Below, one piece after another: positions 33,365-41,759 of a stretch of 64,000 nt of DNA. The notes below the pieces were generated by a model. It worked only from the letters and a program-made list of their open reading frames with translations, made no database searches and was not told the origin of the DNA. Source of the stretch: Rhodanobacter sp. PCA2 (GTDB lineage: Bacteria; Pseudomonadota; Gammaproteobacteria; Xanthomonadales; Rhodanobacteraceae); the NCBI RefSeq assembly GCF_013620825.1, contig NZ_NJIC01000016.1:36244-100243 (forward strand). The letters are read 5' to 3'. Both the position numbers and the translations under genes were made by a program. The stretch's first letter is position 1. Each line of letters starts with the position of its first letter.

Positions 33365-35500
33365 TCAGCGGCGCGGTTTGCCCACGGAAGCGGGTTGCCT
33401 GGGCGTGCGCATCTGCTGCAGCACCGTGGTGCAGGTGTTGGCGTCGCCGCTGTCGTGGCTGGGGGCGACCAGCGCCAGCAGCGCGGCTGCGGGGGCGGCG
33501 ACCACGCCCAGCGCCAGCGCGCCGGCGCCGCGTACCAGCAGCGGGCCGGCCTGCACGCCCACGTCCGGCTGCTTCAGCGTGCCGCGCACGTACAGCGGCG
33601 AACGCAGCGAGAGCACCCGGAAGCCCTTGGTGTGGGGCGTCACGTCCAGGTCCAGTTTCTCGTTCGCGAAGTTCACCGTGCCCTCGACGTCGATCAGCGC
33701 ATCCTGGGTGTCGAAGACGAAGAGCTTCGTGCGGAACAGGCCGTTCTGCGCGGCGAGGTCGGTGGCGGCGCAGTTGATCTTCACCGTGCGGTCGCCGAAC
33801 AGCTTGCCGAGCACGATGTTGCCCACGTTGAGGCCGGCGGTCTCCAGCAGGTTGCGGCTGATCGCGCCGTCGTTCATCAAGAGCTTCAGCTCGCCGTTGG
33901 CGCTGCCGAGCAGGGCCGCGACGGAATTGCCGCGCGCGTCCAGCGTGGCGCCGCCGTTGATCTCGCCAAGGCTGGTGTGCATCGGCTCGAAGTCCGGGAA
34001 CAGCTGCTTGAGCTTCAGGTGCCGCGCATGCAGTTTCAGGCTGCCGCGCATGGGCGCGGCGCTGCCGTCCAGGCGCAGCGCGCCGTCCGCATGGCCGCCG
34101 GCGAGGCCGAACTGCAGCGGGTCCAGCGCCAATACTCCGCCGTCCAGCACCAGGTGGGTGGACAGCGATTCGATGGGCAGCGACGCGCCGTGCTCGATGC
34201 GCCCCGCGGCGAACGTCACGTCCGCATCCATCGCCTTCCAGCGGTCGGTACGGAAGGCTTGCGTGGGCAGCACGCGGTCCGACGCCGCGGGCGGCGGCGC
34301 GGTGGTGCTGGAGCCGCCGCCGCCGATCAGCGGCGCCAGGTCGGCGAGGTGCAGTTGCTCGGCCTGCACCTTGCCGCTGAGCTTGGGACGTGCGCCGCCG
34401 GTGACGTAATCGACGTCGCCCGCGAGGTCGCTGCCGCCCACGCGGGCGCGGAAGCCGTGGTAGCCGAAGCGGCTGCCGTGACGCCCCAGCGTGGCGGTGA
34501 GGCGGCCGCGGGTGGCGTAGGGCGGCGTGTCGGGCAGGGTCACGCCGAGGATGGGATACAGCCTGGCCATGCTGGAGCCGGCGAGCCACAGGCGCAGGTC
34601 CAGCGCGCCCAGGTGCAGCGGATCGGTCAGCGTGCCGACGAGGGCGATGTGCGTATCGCCGATGCGCAAGCGTGCCTGTACGGGAAATGGTTGGTCGGCC
34701 TGCTGCAGCGCCAGTACGGCGCCGGTCCTGCCGCTGCCTTCCAGCGGTGCGCCCTGGTAGCTGCCCCTGGCGGTCCACGCGAACTGGTAGGCGGTTCGCC
34801 GCGCGGCCGCCTCGCCGGATTCCGCCGGCGCCTCGTCGTCGCTGCGCAGCGACCTGTCGGCGCCGCGCCCTGCGCTGCGCTCGGCCTGCGCGCGCGCATC
34901 GGTGCGCGCCTGCGCCACGATCTGGTCGTAGGGAATCGCCTGCTTCAGCGGTTCGATGTCGGCATCGATCCGCACGCGGCCGGCGGCGTCGTCCAGCGCG
35001 ATGTGGCCGGCATCGAAAGCGATCGCGCCGAGGTCCAGCGCCCAGCGGGAAGGCGACGCGCTGTTCGACAGTTCGAAGTTCCAGTTGGCGCGGCCCTGCG
35101 CATCGCGCTCAAGGTCCACGCGGGGACGCACCAGCTGCAAGGTGGGAATGCGCACGCGGTGCAGCAGCAGATCCAGCGGCGACAGGCTGAAGCGCAGCGC
35201 GTCCAGGTGGGCGAACTCGCGCTGCTTCGCCCATGCGGGATTCGCGACGCTGATGTCGTTCGCCACCACCTGCGGCCACGGCAGCCACGCGCGCAGGCCA
35301 CCTGCCTGCGGCTCGCGCCGCCACTGCACGTCGAGCGAACCGTTGATCGCGAACGGGCGGCCGATGGCGGCGCTGACGCTGGCGTCGATGGTCGGCTTCA
35401 GGCGGTTCCAGTCGAACAGGGCAAGCGCCACGGCGAGGATGACCACCAGTGCCACCGGTATCCCGATGATCCATGCCAGCCACTTGTTCCTGCGCCTCAT
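33365..35500 (-). CDS. AsmA-family protein
   Basis: A 711-residue envelope protein with one N-terminal membrane anchor (WLAWIIGIPVALVVILAVALALFDW) followed by the AsmA start NRLKPTIDASVSAAIGRPFAINGSLDVQW. The long periplasmic part is repetitive beta structure (bridge-like lipid-transfer fold), and the C-terminal part has GEINGGATLDARGNSVAALLGSANGELKLLMNDGAISRNLLETAGLNV, typical of AsmA C-terminal domains. The family acts in phospholipid transport and outer-membrane homeostasis. A longer frame to 35569 adds a nonconserved lead and was rejected. Confidence 0.9.
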   Translation of the reverse strand: MRRRNKWLAWIIGIPVALVVILAVALALFDWNRLKPTIDASVSAAIGRPFAINGSLDVQWRREPQAGGLRAWLPWPQVVANDISVANPAWAKQREFAHLDALRFSLSPLDLLLHRVRIPTLQLVRPRVDLERDAQGRANWNFELSNSASPSRWALDLGAIAFDAGHIALDDAAGRVRIDADIEPLKQAIPYDQIVAQARTDARAQAERSAGRGADRSLRSDDEAPAESGEAAARRTAYQFAWTARGSYQGAPLEGSGRTGAVLALQQADQPFPVQARLRIGDTHIALVGTLTDPLHLGALDLRLWLAGSSMARLYPILGVTLPDTPPYATRGRLTATLGRHGSRFGYHGFRARVGGSDLAGDVDYVTGGARPKLSGKVQAEQLHLADLAPLIGGGGSSTTAPPPAASDRVLPTQAFRTDRWKAMDADVTFAAGRIEHGASLPIESLSTHLVLDGGVLALDPLQFGLAGGHADGALRLDGSAAPMRGSLKLHARHLKLKQLFPDFEPMHTSLGEINGGATLDARGNSVAALLGSANGELKLLMNDGAISRNLLETAGLNVGNIVLGKLFGDRTVKINCAATDLAAQNGLFRTKLFVFDTQDALIDVEGTVNFANEKLDLDVTPHTKGFRVLSLRSPLYVRGTLKQPDVGVQAGPLLVRGAGALALGVVAAPAAALLALVAPSHDSGDANTCTTVLQQMRTPRQPASVGKPRR

Positions 35501-35627
35501 GCCCGACTCCTGCGGCCGCAGTGCGACCGGCAATGGCGTTATGCCATGACATAACCCATGTTGCGGCAAGGTTTCGTAGTGACGGCGCGGTTTCGCTCAC
35601 CGTGCGTTCACCCGCAGCGGCTCGGGA

Positions 35628-36419
35628 TCAGTCGTTGTCGTCGTCCGCGCCAGCCTTCCAGTAGCCGGTGGCCTTGATCCAGTCTTTCGGCACGCCGCGC
35701 TGTTCCAGCCACTGGCGCATGGCACGGGCGCGGCCCGATTCGGCGGCGATCCAATGGAACACGTCGCCTTCGATGGCGGGCAATTCCTGCAGGGCCTGTT
35801 CCAGGCGACGGCTGTCCACGGCTGCCTCGCCATGGCGTGCAAGCCAGCGGATGTCGACATCGGCGTGCGTGTGCAGCGGCTGGCGGTCGGCGGCGTCGGG
35901 TAGTTCGATCAACGCGGTGGCGCGCGTGCCGGCGGGCATTTCCTCCAGCCAGCGGCCGATGGCGGGCAGGGCGGTTTCGTCGCCCACCAGCACGTAATGA
36001 TCGAAGTCGCCGGCGATCACGAACGAGCCGCGCGGTCCGCCGGCGCCGAGCTGCTGGCCGGGCGCGGCCTGCGCCGCCCAGTTCGACGCGGGGCCGTCGC
36101 CGTGCAGCACGAAGTCGACAGTCAGCTCGTCGCGCGCGGCGTCGTGGCGGCGCGGCGTGTAGTCGCGCATCGGCGACGGCTCGCGGTCGGGCGGGAATTC
36201 GGGGCCGTTCGCGCCGAGCGCGGGCAGCACCAGCTCGCCGTCGCGGTTGGGGAGGAACAGCTTCACGTGATCGTCGGGCGACGCGCCGCGGAAGCCGCGC
36301 AAGCCGGGGCCGCCGAGCGTCACCCGCTGCATGTGCGGCGAGAGACGTTCGACGCGCAGCACGTCGAGCATGCGCAGCACGACGTCGTGGCGCAGGCGCT
36401 GGTGGGCATGGAGTGCCAT
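35628..36419 (-). CDS. yqjH: siderophore-interacting protein / ferric-chelate reductase, YqjH-like
   Basis: A 263-residue NAD(P)H-dependent flavin reductase of the SIP family that releases iron from ferric siderophores. FAD-binding part: PHMQRVTLGGPGLRGFRG, DHVKLFLPN and MRDYTPRR (RxYT/S flavin motif). NAD-binding part: GQQLGAGGPRGSFVI, YVLVGDETALPAIGRWLE, and FHWIAAESGRARAMRQWL. The C-terminus KDWIKATGYWKAGADDD is the family signature. GAGG lies eight bases before the ATG at 36419; a TTG at 36500 would add 27 Pro-rich residues. It follows a YqjI-like PadR gene by 77 bp on the same strand. Confidence 0.9.
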   Translation of the reverse strand: MALHAHQRLRHDVVLRMLDVLRVERLSPHMQRVTLGGPGLRGFRGASPDDHVKLFLPNRDGELVLPALGANGPEFPPDREPSPMRDYTPRRHDAARDELTVDFVLHGDGPASNWAAQAAPGQQLGAGGPRGSFVIAGDFDHYVLVGDETALPAIGRWLEEMPAGTRATALIELPDAADRQPLHTHADVDIRWLARHGEAAVDSRRLEQALQELPAIEGDVFHWIAAESGRARAMRQWLEQRGVPKDWIKATGYWKAGADDDND

Positions 36420-36496
36420 CGTGGTTGCCTCGTGGGGATGGGGCGCTGGCGATGGCTGGCGCGTAGGGAAGCCGCCGGGAGAAGACGGCGGGTGCA

Positions 36497-37141
36497 TCAA
36501 TCCTTCGGCTGGCCACCAGCGATCTCGCTGGCGGCCCGCTGCAGGATCGCGGCGATGCGATCCGCCTCGGCCTTGTCCCAGCCGGTGCGCATCATCAGCG
36601 CGTGCTTCAGCGCGTGCATCGCCTTGCGCACCGCCATCGGCGCGGCCATCTTCGCTGCCAGGCGCGCGCTGTGCTCGGTGCGCGAGGTCGCCGCGTCCAC
36701 CGCGGCGCGGTTCTCGTCGAGGAAGGCACGGCCGGCGTCGGTGATCGCGTAGAGCTTGCGGTTGCCCGCCTCGCTTTCCACCTGCACATGGCCCATGTCT
36801 TCCAGCATGGCGAGGGTGGGGTAGATCGCGCCGGGGCTGGGCGTGTACTGGCCGTGGAACATCTCCTCGATGGTGCGGATCAGTTCGTAGCCGTGGCGCG
36901 GCTGCTGCTCGATCAGCGCCAGCAGCAGCAGCTTGAGGTCGCCGTGGCCGAACATGCGGCCGCCGCCGCGCCGGCCGCCGCCGCGCAGCGCGTCCCAGCC
37001 GCCAAAACTGTCGTCGCCGCCATGGTGGCCGCCGAACGGGCCGTGACGGCCGGCGTGGAAGCCGCGCTCGCCGTCGTACGCGAAAAAGCCGTGGGAATCG
37101 TGGTGGTGGGCGAAACGATGGAACAGGTGATGCATGCGCAT
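36497..37141 (-). CDS. yqjI: PadR-family metal-responsive regulator, YqjI-like
   Basis: A 214-residue regulator. The first 65 residues are rich in His, Gly and Phe (MRMHHLFHRFAHHHDSHGFF, HAGRHGPFGGHHGGDDSFGG), as in E. coli YqjI, which senses nickel and iron and represses yqjH. The PadR winged helix follows: FGHGDLKLLLLALIEQQPRHGYELIRTIEEMFHGQYTPSPGAIYPTLAMLEDMGHV. The C-terminal part is helical (dimerisation). GGAAG precedes the ATG at 37141. Unlike E. coli, regulator and reductase are in the same orientation, forming an operon. Metal sensing is inference from the His-rich extension. Confidence 0.9.
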   Translation of the reverse strand: MRMHHLFHRFAHHHDSHGFFAYDGERGFHAGRHGPFGGHHGGDDSFGGWDALRGGGRRGGGRMFGHGDLKLLLLALIEQQPRHGYELIRTIEEMFHGQYTPSPGAIYPTLAMLEDMGHVQVESEAGNRKLYAITDAGRAFLDENRAAVDAATSRTEHSARLAAKMAAPMAVRKAMHALKHALMMRTGWDKAEADRIAAILQRAASEIAGGQPKD

Positions 37142-37151
37142 GGCTGCTTCC

Positions 37152-37194
37152 GATATATCGAATTGGGAGTCGAAGATATATCCACGATATATCG
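37152..37194 (-). promoter_or_regulatory. triple GATATATC operator before the YqjI-like regulator
   Basis: Three copies of the 8-bp palindrome GATATATC lie at 37152-37159, 37175-37182 and 37186-37193; the first and third are extended to the perfect 10-mer CGATATATCG. The last two are centred 11 bp apart, one helical turn. They fill the promoter region just before the ATG at 37141, in otherwise very GC-rich DNA. A -35-like TTGCAA (37195-37200) flanks them. Autorepression by the PadR protein is the likely role. Confidence 0.75.
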
Positions 37195-37237
37195 TTTGCA
37201 AGCGCGGACGATCAGGCCAGGGGCGGCAAGCCGGGAA

Positions 37238-37822
37238 TCAGCGGGTGCGGCGGCGGATGCGCCAGACCTGCGCCGGCGGCAGGTTGAGCCAGACGCCGCC
37301 GATGCGCTCGGCCTCCAGCCCCAGGCGCTGCCGCAGCGCGCGCGGCACCGGGCAGCGCAGGCCGTAGGTGAACTGGTAGAGCGAGCCGTCCTGCTGCAAC
37401 TGGCGCTCGAACACGCCCGCGATGATGGCTTCGACCTTGTCGGGCGGGATCGACAGCAGCGGCAGGCCGCTGATCACGGCGCAGGCGCGTTCGTTGCCGA
37501 ACAGCGAAGACGCGCTGCCCAGTTCGGCGGCATCCATGTGCAGCACGCGCGCGAGCGGGTAACGGTGGGCCAGCGCACTGGCCAGTACCTGGTCGGTTTC
37601 CACCAGCACCAGCCGGTGCCCCGGCAGTCCACGGTCCAGCAAGGCCCGCGTGAACACGCCGGTGCCGGGCCCCAGCTCGATCACCGGGCCGTGCGCCTGG
37701 TCGACATGGGCGGTCATCAGCCGGGCCAGCGCCGGGCCGGAGGGTGCCAGCGCGCCCACGCTGCGGGGATCGCGCAGCCAGGCCCGCAGGAGATCCATCG
37801 TGTCGTTCAGGGACATGGGCAA
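37238..37822 (-). CDS. phospholipid N-methyltransferase-like protein (COG3963)
   Basis: A 194-residue class I SAM methyltransferase. RAWLRDPRSVGALAPSGPALARLM at the N-terminus and VIELGPGTGVFTRALLDRGLPGHRLVLVETD (motif I) match the small bacterial phosphatidylethanolamine methyltransferase group; VISGLPLLSIPPDKVEAIIAGVFERQLQQDGSLYQFTYG is the conserved middle. The C-terminus is basic (VWRIRRRTR), consistent with membrane-surface binding. An ATG at 37816 is an alternative start. It may make phosphatidylcholine or modify another lipid; substrate is inferred from family only. Confidence 0.85.
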   Translation of the reverse strand: MPMSLNDTMDLLRAWLRDPRSVGALAPSGPALARLMTAHVDQAHGPVIELGPGTGVFTRALLDRGLPGHRLVLVETDQVLASALAHRYPLARVLHMDAAELGSASSLFGNERACAVISGLPLLSIPPDKVEAIIAGVFERQLQQDGSLYQFTYGLRCPVPRALRQRLGLEAERIGGVWLNLPPAQVWRIRRRTR

Positions 37823-37908
37823 CGGCAGCAGCGGTTCCAGTGGCGCACGATAACCGGAACGAGCGGGGCGGATGTTCTGATCCGGTTATGGCGCTCCGCT
37901 GCCGATTC

Positions 37909-38847
37909 TTACGGCGCGGCCGGCTTGCCGCCGTCGCGTACCGGGATATCGATGCTGCACAGGCTGACCTTGCCCGCGGGGTTCTTGTAGAACGCGTCGC
38001 GGCGGTTGCGCCTGGCTTCGACCAGCGCGGCGAAGGTGGGGCTGTCGGTGCGCAGCACCTGGATATCCGTGCGCTGCGCGGGCGGCAGTTCGGAGGCGAG
38101 GCGCACCGACAGGATGGGCACGCGCTGTTCGGCCTTGGCGTAGAAGCCCATCGGTGCGGGACCGCGCGGCAGGCCCGACAGCAGCGGCATGCCTTCCAGC
38201 ACGCGGCCGGCGATCGCGAGGTTGCGGTCCAGCGCGCGGGGCGACTGGCCGATCACCGCGTACAGCGAACTGCCGTTGCCGCTGTCCGGCGCGATGTCGC
38301 GCGCCACGCCCACCATGCCGTAGCAGTGCGTCAGCCATTCGCGTCCCGTGGCCGGGTCGCGCGCGGCGGGGAAGCCTTCGCTGAAGCCCACTTCCGGCGC
38401 ATACACGTCGCCGTCCGGCAGCGGCATCCACGGCTGCTTCGCGTCGATCGCGCGGGTGTATTCCGGCGGCAGCGTCTGCTTGGCCTTGCCCAGCGGCTTC
38501 AGCTTCGCCGGATCGGGATGGTCGCCGTCGCTTTCGGGATCGTCCCACTGCGCCACGAAGTTGTCCTGCACGCGGTTGATCGACAGCCCGTCGAAATAGT
38601 GCTCGCGCGCCAGCGTGCGGATGTTCTGCGCATGCAGCGGGGTGAAGCCCGGCGCCAGCTCGATCACCACGCGGCCCGCAGGCAGCTGCATGTAGAGCAG
38701 GTTGGCCGGGTCGGGCGTGCGCCATTCGGCCGGCTTCGACGCCGCCAGCAGTTCCTTCGCGCTGGGCGTGGGCTTGTCTTCCGCGGCGGAGGCCGAGACC
38801 GCCGCGAGAGCGAGCGCCATTGCGACGGCGGCAGGATGATGGCGCAT
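37909..38847 (-). CDS. periplasmic cyclophilin-type peptidyl-prolyl isomerase
   Basis: A 312-residue exported protein (signal peptide MRHHPAAVAMALALAAVSASAA). The cyclophilin-like core is degenerate but recognisable: LLYMQLPAGRVVIELAPGFTPLHAQNIRTLAREHYFDGLSINRVQDNFVAQWDD (FDGxxxxRVxxxFxxQ), GREWLTHCYGMVGVARDIAPDSGNGSSLYAVIG and LDRNLAIAGRVLEGM. A roughly 50-residue insert after VAQWDD is typical of the proteobacterial exported subgroup. It probably catalyses proline isomerisation in the periplasm. Confidence 0.88.
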   Translation of the reverse strand: MRHHPAAVAMALALAAVSASAAEDKPTPSAKELLAASKPAEWRTPDPANLLYMQLPAGRVVIELAPGFTPLHAQNIRTLAREHYFDGLSINRVQDNFVAQWDDPESDGDHPDPAKLKPLGKAKQTLPPEYTRAIDAKQPWMPLPDGDVYAPEVGFSEGFPAARDPATGREWLTHCYGMVGVARDIAPDSGNGSSLYAVIGQSPRALDRNLAIAGRVLEGMPLLSGLPRGPAPMGFYAKAEQRVPILSVRLASELPPAQRTDIQVLRTDSPTFAALVEARRNRRDAFYKNPAGKVSLCSIDIPVRDGGKPAAP

Positions 38848-38910
38848 GGTGGTTTCCCCGTATCGTTGGCGTCGCGGCACGTTAGCAGGAGCCGCAAGCC
38901 GGTGCGTGCG

Positions 38911-39837
38911 TTATTTGCGGAAGCGCACGAAGGCGCGTCTGGCCAGGTACAGCAGGTGTCCGGTCAGGCCGGCATCCTGGGCTTCGCGCAGTGCGGTGTT
39001 CTCGGCATAGAGCATGCGGATGTGGCTGTCGCGCTGCTCGATCAGCTGCTGGATCCCGGCCACGTCGCTGCGCGTCAGAATGTGACCCTCGTCCAGGTGC
39101 GGCGGCAGTTGGCGGTTCACGTAATAAGTGGTGTGACGCGGCGCCGTCTCGGCGGCGGGGCGATCCTTCGTGTAGAAGTACAACGCGACGGAGCGGCGCG
39201 TGAGATCGGCATGCTCAGGCGGCAGCTCGATCCGGTTGAAGGCGTGCCAGGAACATTCGGACGTCTCGAAGATCACGCAGCGGTTGAACGCGGGCGCCAC
39301 CGAGCGTGCTGGGCGCGCATCGGCATGTGGATCGCGGAACAGTTCCAGGCAGCCGCCCCATGATTCCTCCCACTGCGGGTTGAGGTAGACGATGAGGTTG
39401 AGGCGGCGGTGCCAGCGTTCGCTGGGGTGGTAGTTGAAATCCACATGCGGGTCCAGGCTCATCCCGTTGCGGTTCTCATGGGTGCCTCCGCCGAGATACC
39501 ACGGGTCGTAGATCAGGCCGTCGATGCCGGTGAGACGGCCTACCGTCGCCAGGAACTCGGGACTGCGGATCGCGTCGTCAAGCTGCTCCCAGGCCGGCCC
39601 GAGCTGGCGGATCTTTGCCAGCGTGGACTTGCCACCCAGCTTGCCGTCGTCGCCCACCGAGTTGCCGCGCTCGAACGCGGGGAAGCTGTCCAGCAGTGCC
39701 GCGGCGAAATCCGGGGCGAAGAAATCATCGATCGTCACGTGGGGGAACGGCGCCGCCGAACAGAACTCGGCCCGGCACGCGTCCGCTGATTCCAGCACAT
39801 GCGGATGGACGATCGAAACTCCCGACGGACCCTGCAT
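38911..39837 (-). CDS. 2-oxoglutarate/Fe(II)-dependent oxygenase
   Basis: A 308-residue enzyme of the prolyl-4-hydroxylase-like 2OG-Fe(II) oxygenase family. Iron ligands are His131 and Asp133 (LDPHVDFNYHP) and His198 (CSWHAFNR); Arg215 (RRSVALYFY) would bind 2-oxoglutarate. FPHVTIDDFFAPDFAAALL at the start is the family lead. The last 60 residues (VAGIQQLIEQRDSHIRMLYAENTALRE) form a coiled coil like those seen in surface-polysaccharide enzymes. Substrate unknown; a role in cell-surface modification is speculation. Confidence 0.88.
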   Translation of the reverse strand: MQGPSGVSIVHPHVLESADACRAEFCSAAPFPHVTIDDFFAPDFAAALLDSFPAFERGNSVGDDGKLGGKSTLAKIRQLGPAWEQLDDAIRSPEFLATVGRLTGIDGLIYDPWYLGGGTHENRNGMSLDPHVDFNYHPSERWHRRLNLIVYLNPQWEESWGGCLELFRDPHADARPARSVAPAFNRCVIFETSECSWHAFNRIELPPEHADLTRRSVALYFYTKDRPAAETAPRHTTYYVNRQLPPHLDEGHILTRSDVAGIQQLIEQRDSHIRMLYAENTALREAQDAGLTGHLLYLARRAFVRFRK

Positions 39838-39870
39838 GTCCCCCCCAAGGCAGTGAATGGTGAGCCAATT

Positions 39871-41250
39871 CTACCGTTTGGCGGCGCGCCGCCGCTTCCA
39901 CGCATAGCCGACGCCCAGCAGCACGAACCATACCGGGCTGGCCAGCAGGGCGGCGCGGGTGTCGGCCTGCAGGCACAGCAGCACCAGCACGAACGCGAAG
40001 AACGCCAGGCATGCCCAGCACATGAACACGCCGCCAGGCATCCGGTAGATCGACTCCGCATGCAGTTGCGGACGCTTGCGCCGGTACGCCATGTAGGCGA
40101 ACAGGATCAGCGACCAGACGAACATGAAAAGCACGGCGGACAGCGTGGTGACCAGGGTGAACGCGGTGAGCAGGTTCGGCACCAGGTAGATCAGCCCCGC
40201 GCCCAGCATCAGGCACAGGCACGAGAACAGCAGGCCCGGCGTCGGCACCGCGGCCTTCGACAGCCGCGTGAAGATCTTCGGCGCATGGTTCTCGTCCGCC
40301 AGGCCGTACAGCATGCGGCTGGTGGAGAAGATGCCGCTGTTCGCCGAGGAGGTGGCCGAGGTCAGCACCACGAAGTTGATCAGACTGGCCGCCGCGGGCA
40401 CGCCGGCCAGCACGAATAGTTCAACGAACGGGCTCTTGTCCGGCTCGACCAGCCGCCACGGCGTCACCGCCATGATCGCCACCAGCGCCAGCACGTAGAA
40501 CACGAGGATGCGCAGCGGGATGGAGTTGATCGCCTTCGGCAGGTTGCGCCGCGGGTCGGCCGTCTCGGCGGCGGCGGTACCCACCAGCTCGATGCCGACG
40601 AACGCGAACACCGCGATCTGGAAGCCGGCGAAGAAGCCGGACACGCCCTTCGGGAAGAAGCCGCCGTCGTTCCACAGGTTCGCCAGCGTGGCCTGGTTGC
40701 CGGCCGGCGACCGGAAGCCCCAGAGCACCAGCGCGCAACCCACCGCGATCAGCGCGCAGATCGCCACGATCTTGATCAGCGCGAACCAGAACTCCAGCTC
40801 GCCGAACAGCTTCACCGTCAGCAGGTTCAGGCCCAGCAGCAACAGCACGCACAGCAGCGCGGGAATCCAGGGCGCGAGATGCGGCAGCCAGAACTGGGTG
40901 TAGGAGGCGATCGCGACCACTTCGGCGATGCCGGTGACGATCCAGCAGAACCAGTACGTCCAGCCGCAGAAGAAGCCGGCCCACGGCCCCAGCAGGTCGG
41001 TGGAGAAGTCGATGAACGACTTGTACTGCAGGTTCGACAGCAGCAGCTCGCCCATCGCGCGCATCACGAAGAACAGCATCACGCCGATGATCAGATAGAC
41101 CAGCAGGATCGACGGCCCGGCGAGGCTGATGGTCTTGCCCGAGCCCATGAACAGCCCGGTGCCGATCGCGCCGCCGAGCGCGATCAGCTGCAGGTGGCGA
41201 TTGGAGAGGCTGCGCCGCAGCTGCTCCGGTTGCGCGGTGGATACGGTCAT
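39871..41250 (-). CDS. cycA: D-serine/D-alanine/glycine:H+ symporter, CycA-like
   Basis: A 459-residue amino acid permease with twelve helices. It matches remembered CycA sequence closely along its length: LSNRHLQLIALGGAIGTGLFMGSGKTISLAGPSI, VMRAMGELLLSNLQYKSFIDFSTDLLGPWAGFFCGWTYWFCWIVTG, GFFAGFQIAVFAFVGIELVGTAAAET, NSIPLRILVFYV, KSPFVELFVLAG, TSATSSANSGIFSTSRMLYGLA. It imports D-alanine, D-serine and glycine by proton symport. The ATG at 41250 was chosen; an upstream in-frame start at 41280 adds ten residues. Confidence 0.93.
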   Translation of the reverse strand: MTVSTAQPEQLRRSLSNRHLQLIALGGAIGTGLFMGSGKTISLAGPSILLVYLIIGVMLFFVMRAMGELLLSNLQYKSFIDFSTDLLGPWAGFFCGWTYWFCWIVTGIAEVVAIASYTQFWLPHLAPWIPALLCVLLLLGLNLLTVKLFGELEFWFALIKIVAICALIAVGCALVLWGFRSPAGNQATLANLWNDGGFFPKGVSGFFAGFQIAVFAFVGIELVGTAAAETADPRRNLPKAINSIPLRILVFYVLALVAIMAVTPWRLVEPDKSPFVELFVLAGVPAAASLINFVVLTSATSSANSGIFSTSRMLYGLADENHAPKIFTRLSKAAVPTPGLLFSCLCLMLGAGLIYLVPNLLTAFTLVTTLSAVLFMFVWSLILFAYMAYRRKRPQLHAESIYRMPGGVFMCWACLAFFAFVLVLLCLQADTRAALLASPVWFVLLGVGYAWKRRRAAKR

Positions 41251-41396
41251 GCGGGCGCCGGGTCGGGAGACGGTCGCCACGATACAGAGAAACCCCGGGG
41301 CAGCGCCAATCCGCCGGCCATGACTTCCGGCGCATGTACTAGTGTGAAGTGAATACTATGCTTCAGTCCAAGCTATGGCGCAGTGCAGGCAAGTGC

Positions 41397-41759
41397 ATGG
41401 ACGACCTCGACGGCCAACTGAAGAAATTCCAGAAGGAGCTGTCCACCGGCACCGTGTCGCTGGTGCTGCTGGCGGTGCTGGGGCAGTCGCGCCAGCCGCT
41501 GTACGGCTACCAGATCGCGAAACGGCTGGAGCAGGTGGGCGAGGGCGTGCTGGCCGGCAAGCAGAGCGCGCTGTATCCGGTGCTGCGCAACCTGGAGGGC
41601 GCAGGCCTGCTGGCCAGCGAGGTGGAGCCTTCGGTGAGCGGGCCGCCGCGCCGCTATTACCGCATCACGAAATTCGGCCGCGAGGTGCTGCGCGAGTGGA
41701 TCGCCGCGTGGAACGCCAGCCGCGACAGCGTCGACAAGGTATTGCAGGGAGAACTGTGA
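41397..41759 (+). CDS. PadR-family transcriptional regulator
   Basis: A 120-residue regulator beginning MDDLDGQLKKFQKELSTGTVSLVLLAVLG, the usual PadR start. The winged helix continues PLYGYQIAKRLEQVGEGVLAGKQSALYPVLRNLEGAGLLASEVEPSVSGPPRRYYRITKFGREVL. In-frame starts at 41349 add 16 residues and would overlap the probable promoter (TACTAT near 41354). Its stop overlaps the next ATG (TGATG), so it is coupled to a HAAS/DUF1700 membrane protein, a recurrent pairing. Confidence 0.92.
   Translation: MDDLDGQLKKFQKELSTGTVSLVLLAVLGQSRQPLYGYQIAKRLEQVGEGVLAGKQSALYPVLRNLEGAGLLASEVEPSVSGPPRRYYRITKFGREVLREWIAAWNASRDSVDKVLQGEL

Noticed and set aside
36420..36500. Longer YqjH start (TTG at 36500)
   Set aside because: It would add 27 Pro-rich residues not seen in the family; the ATG at 36419 has a GAGG site.
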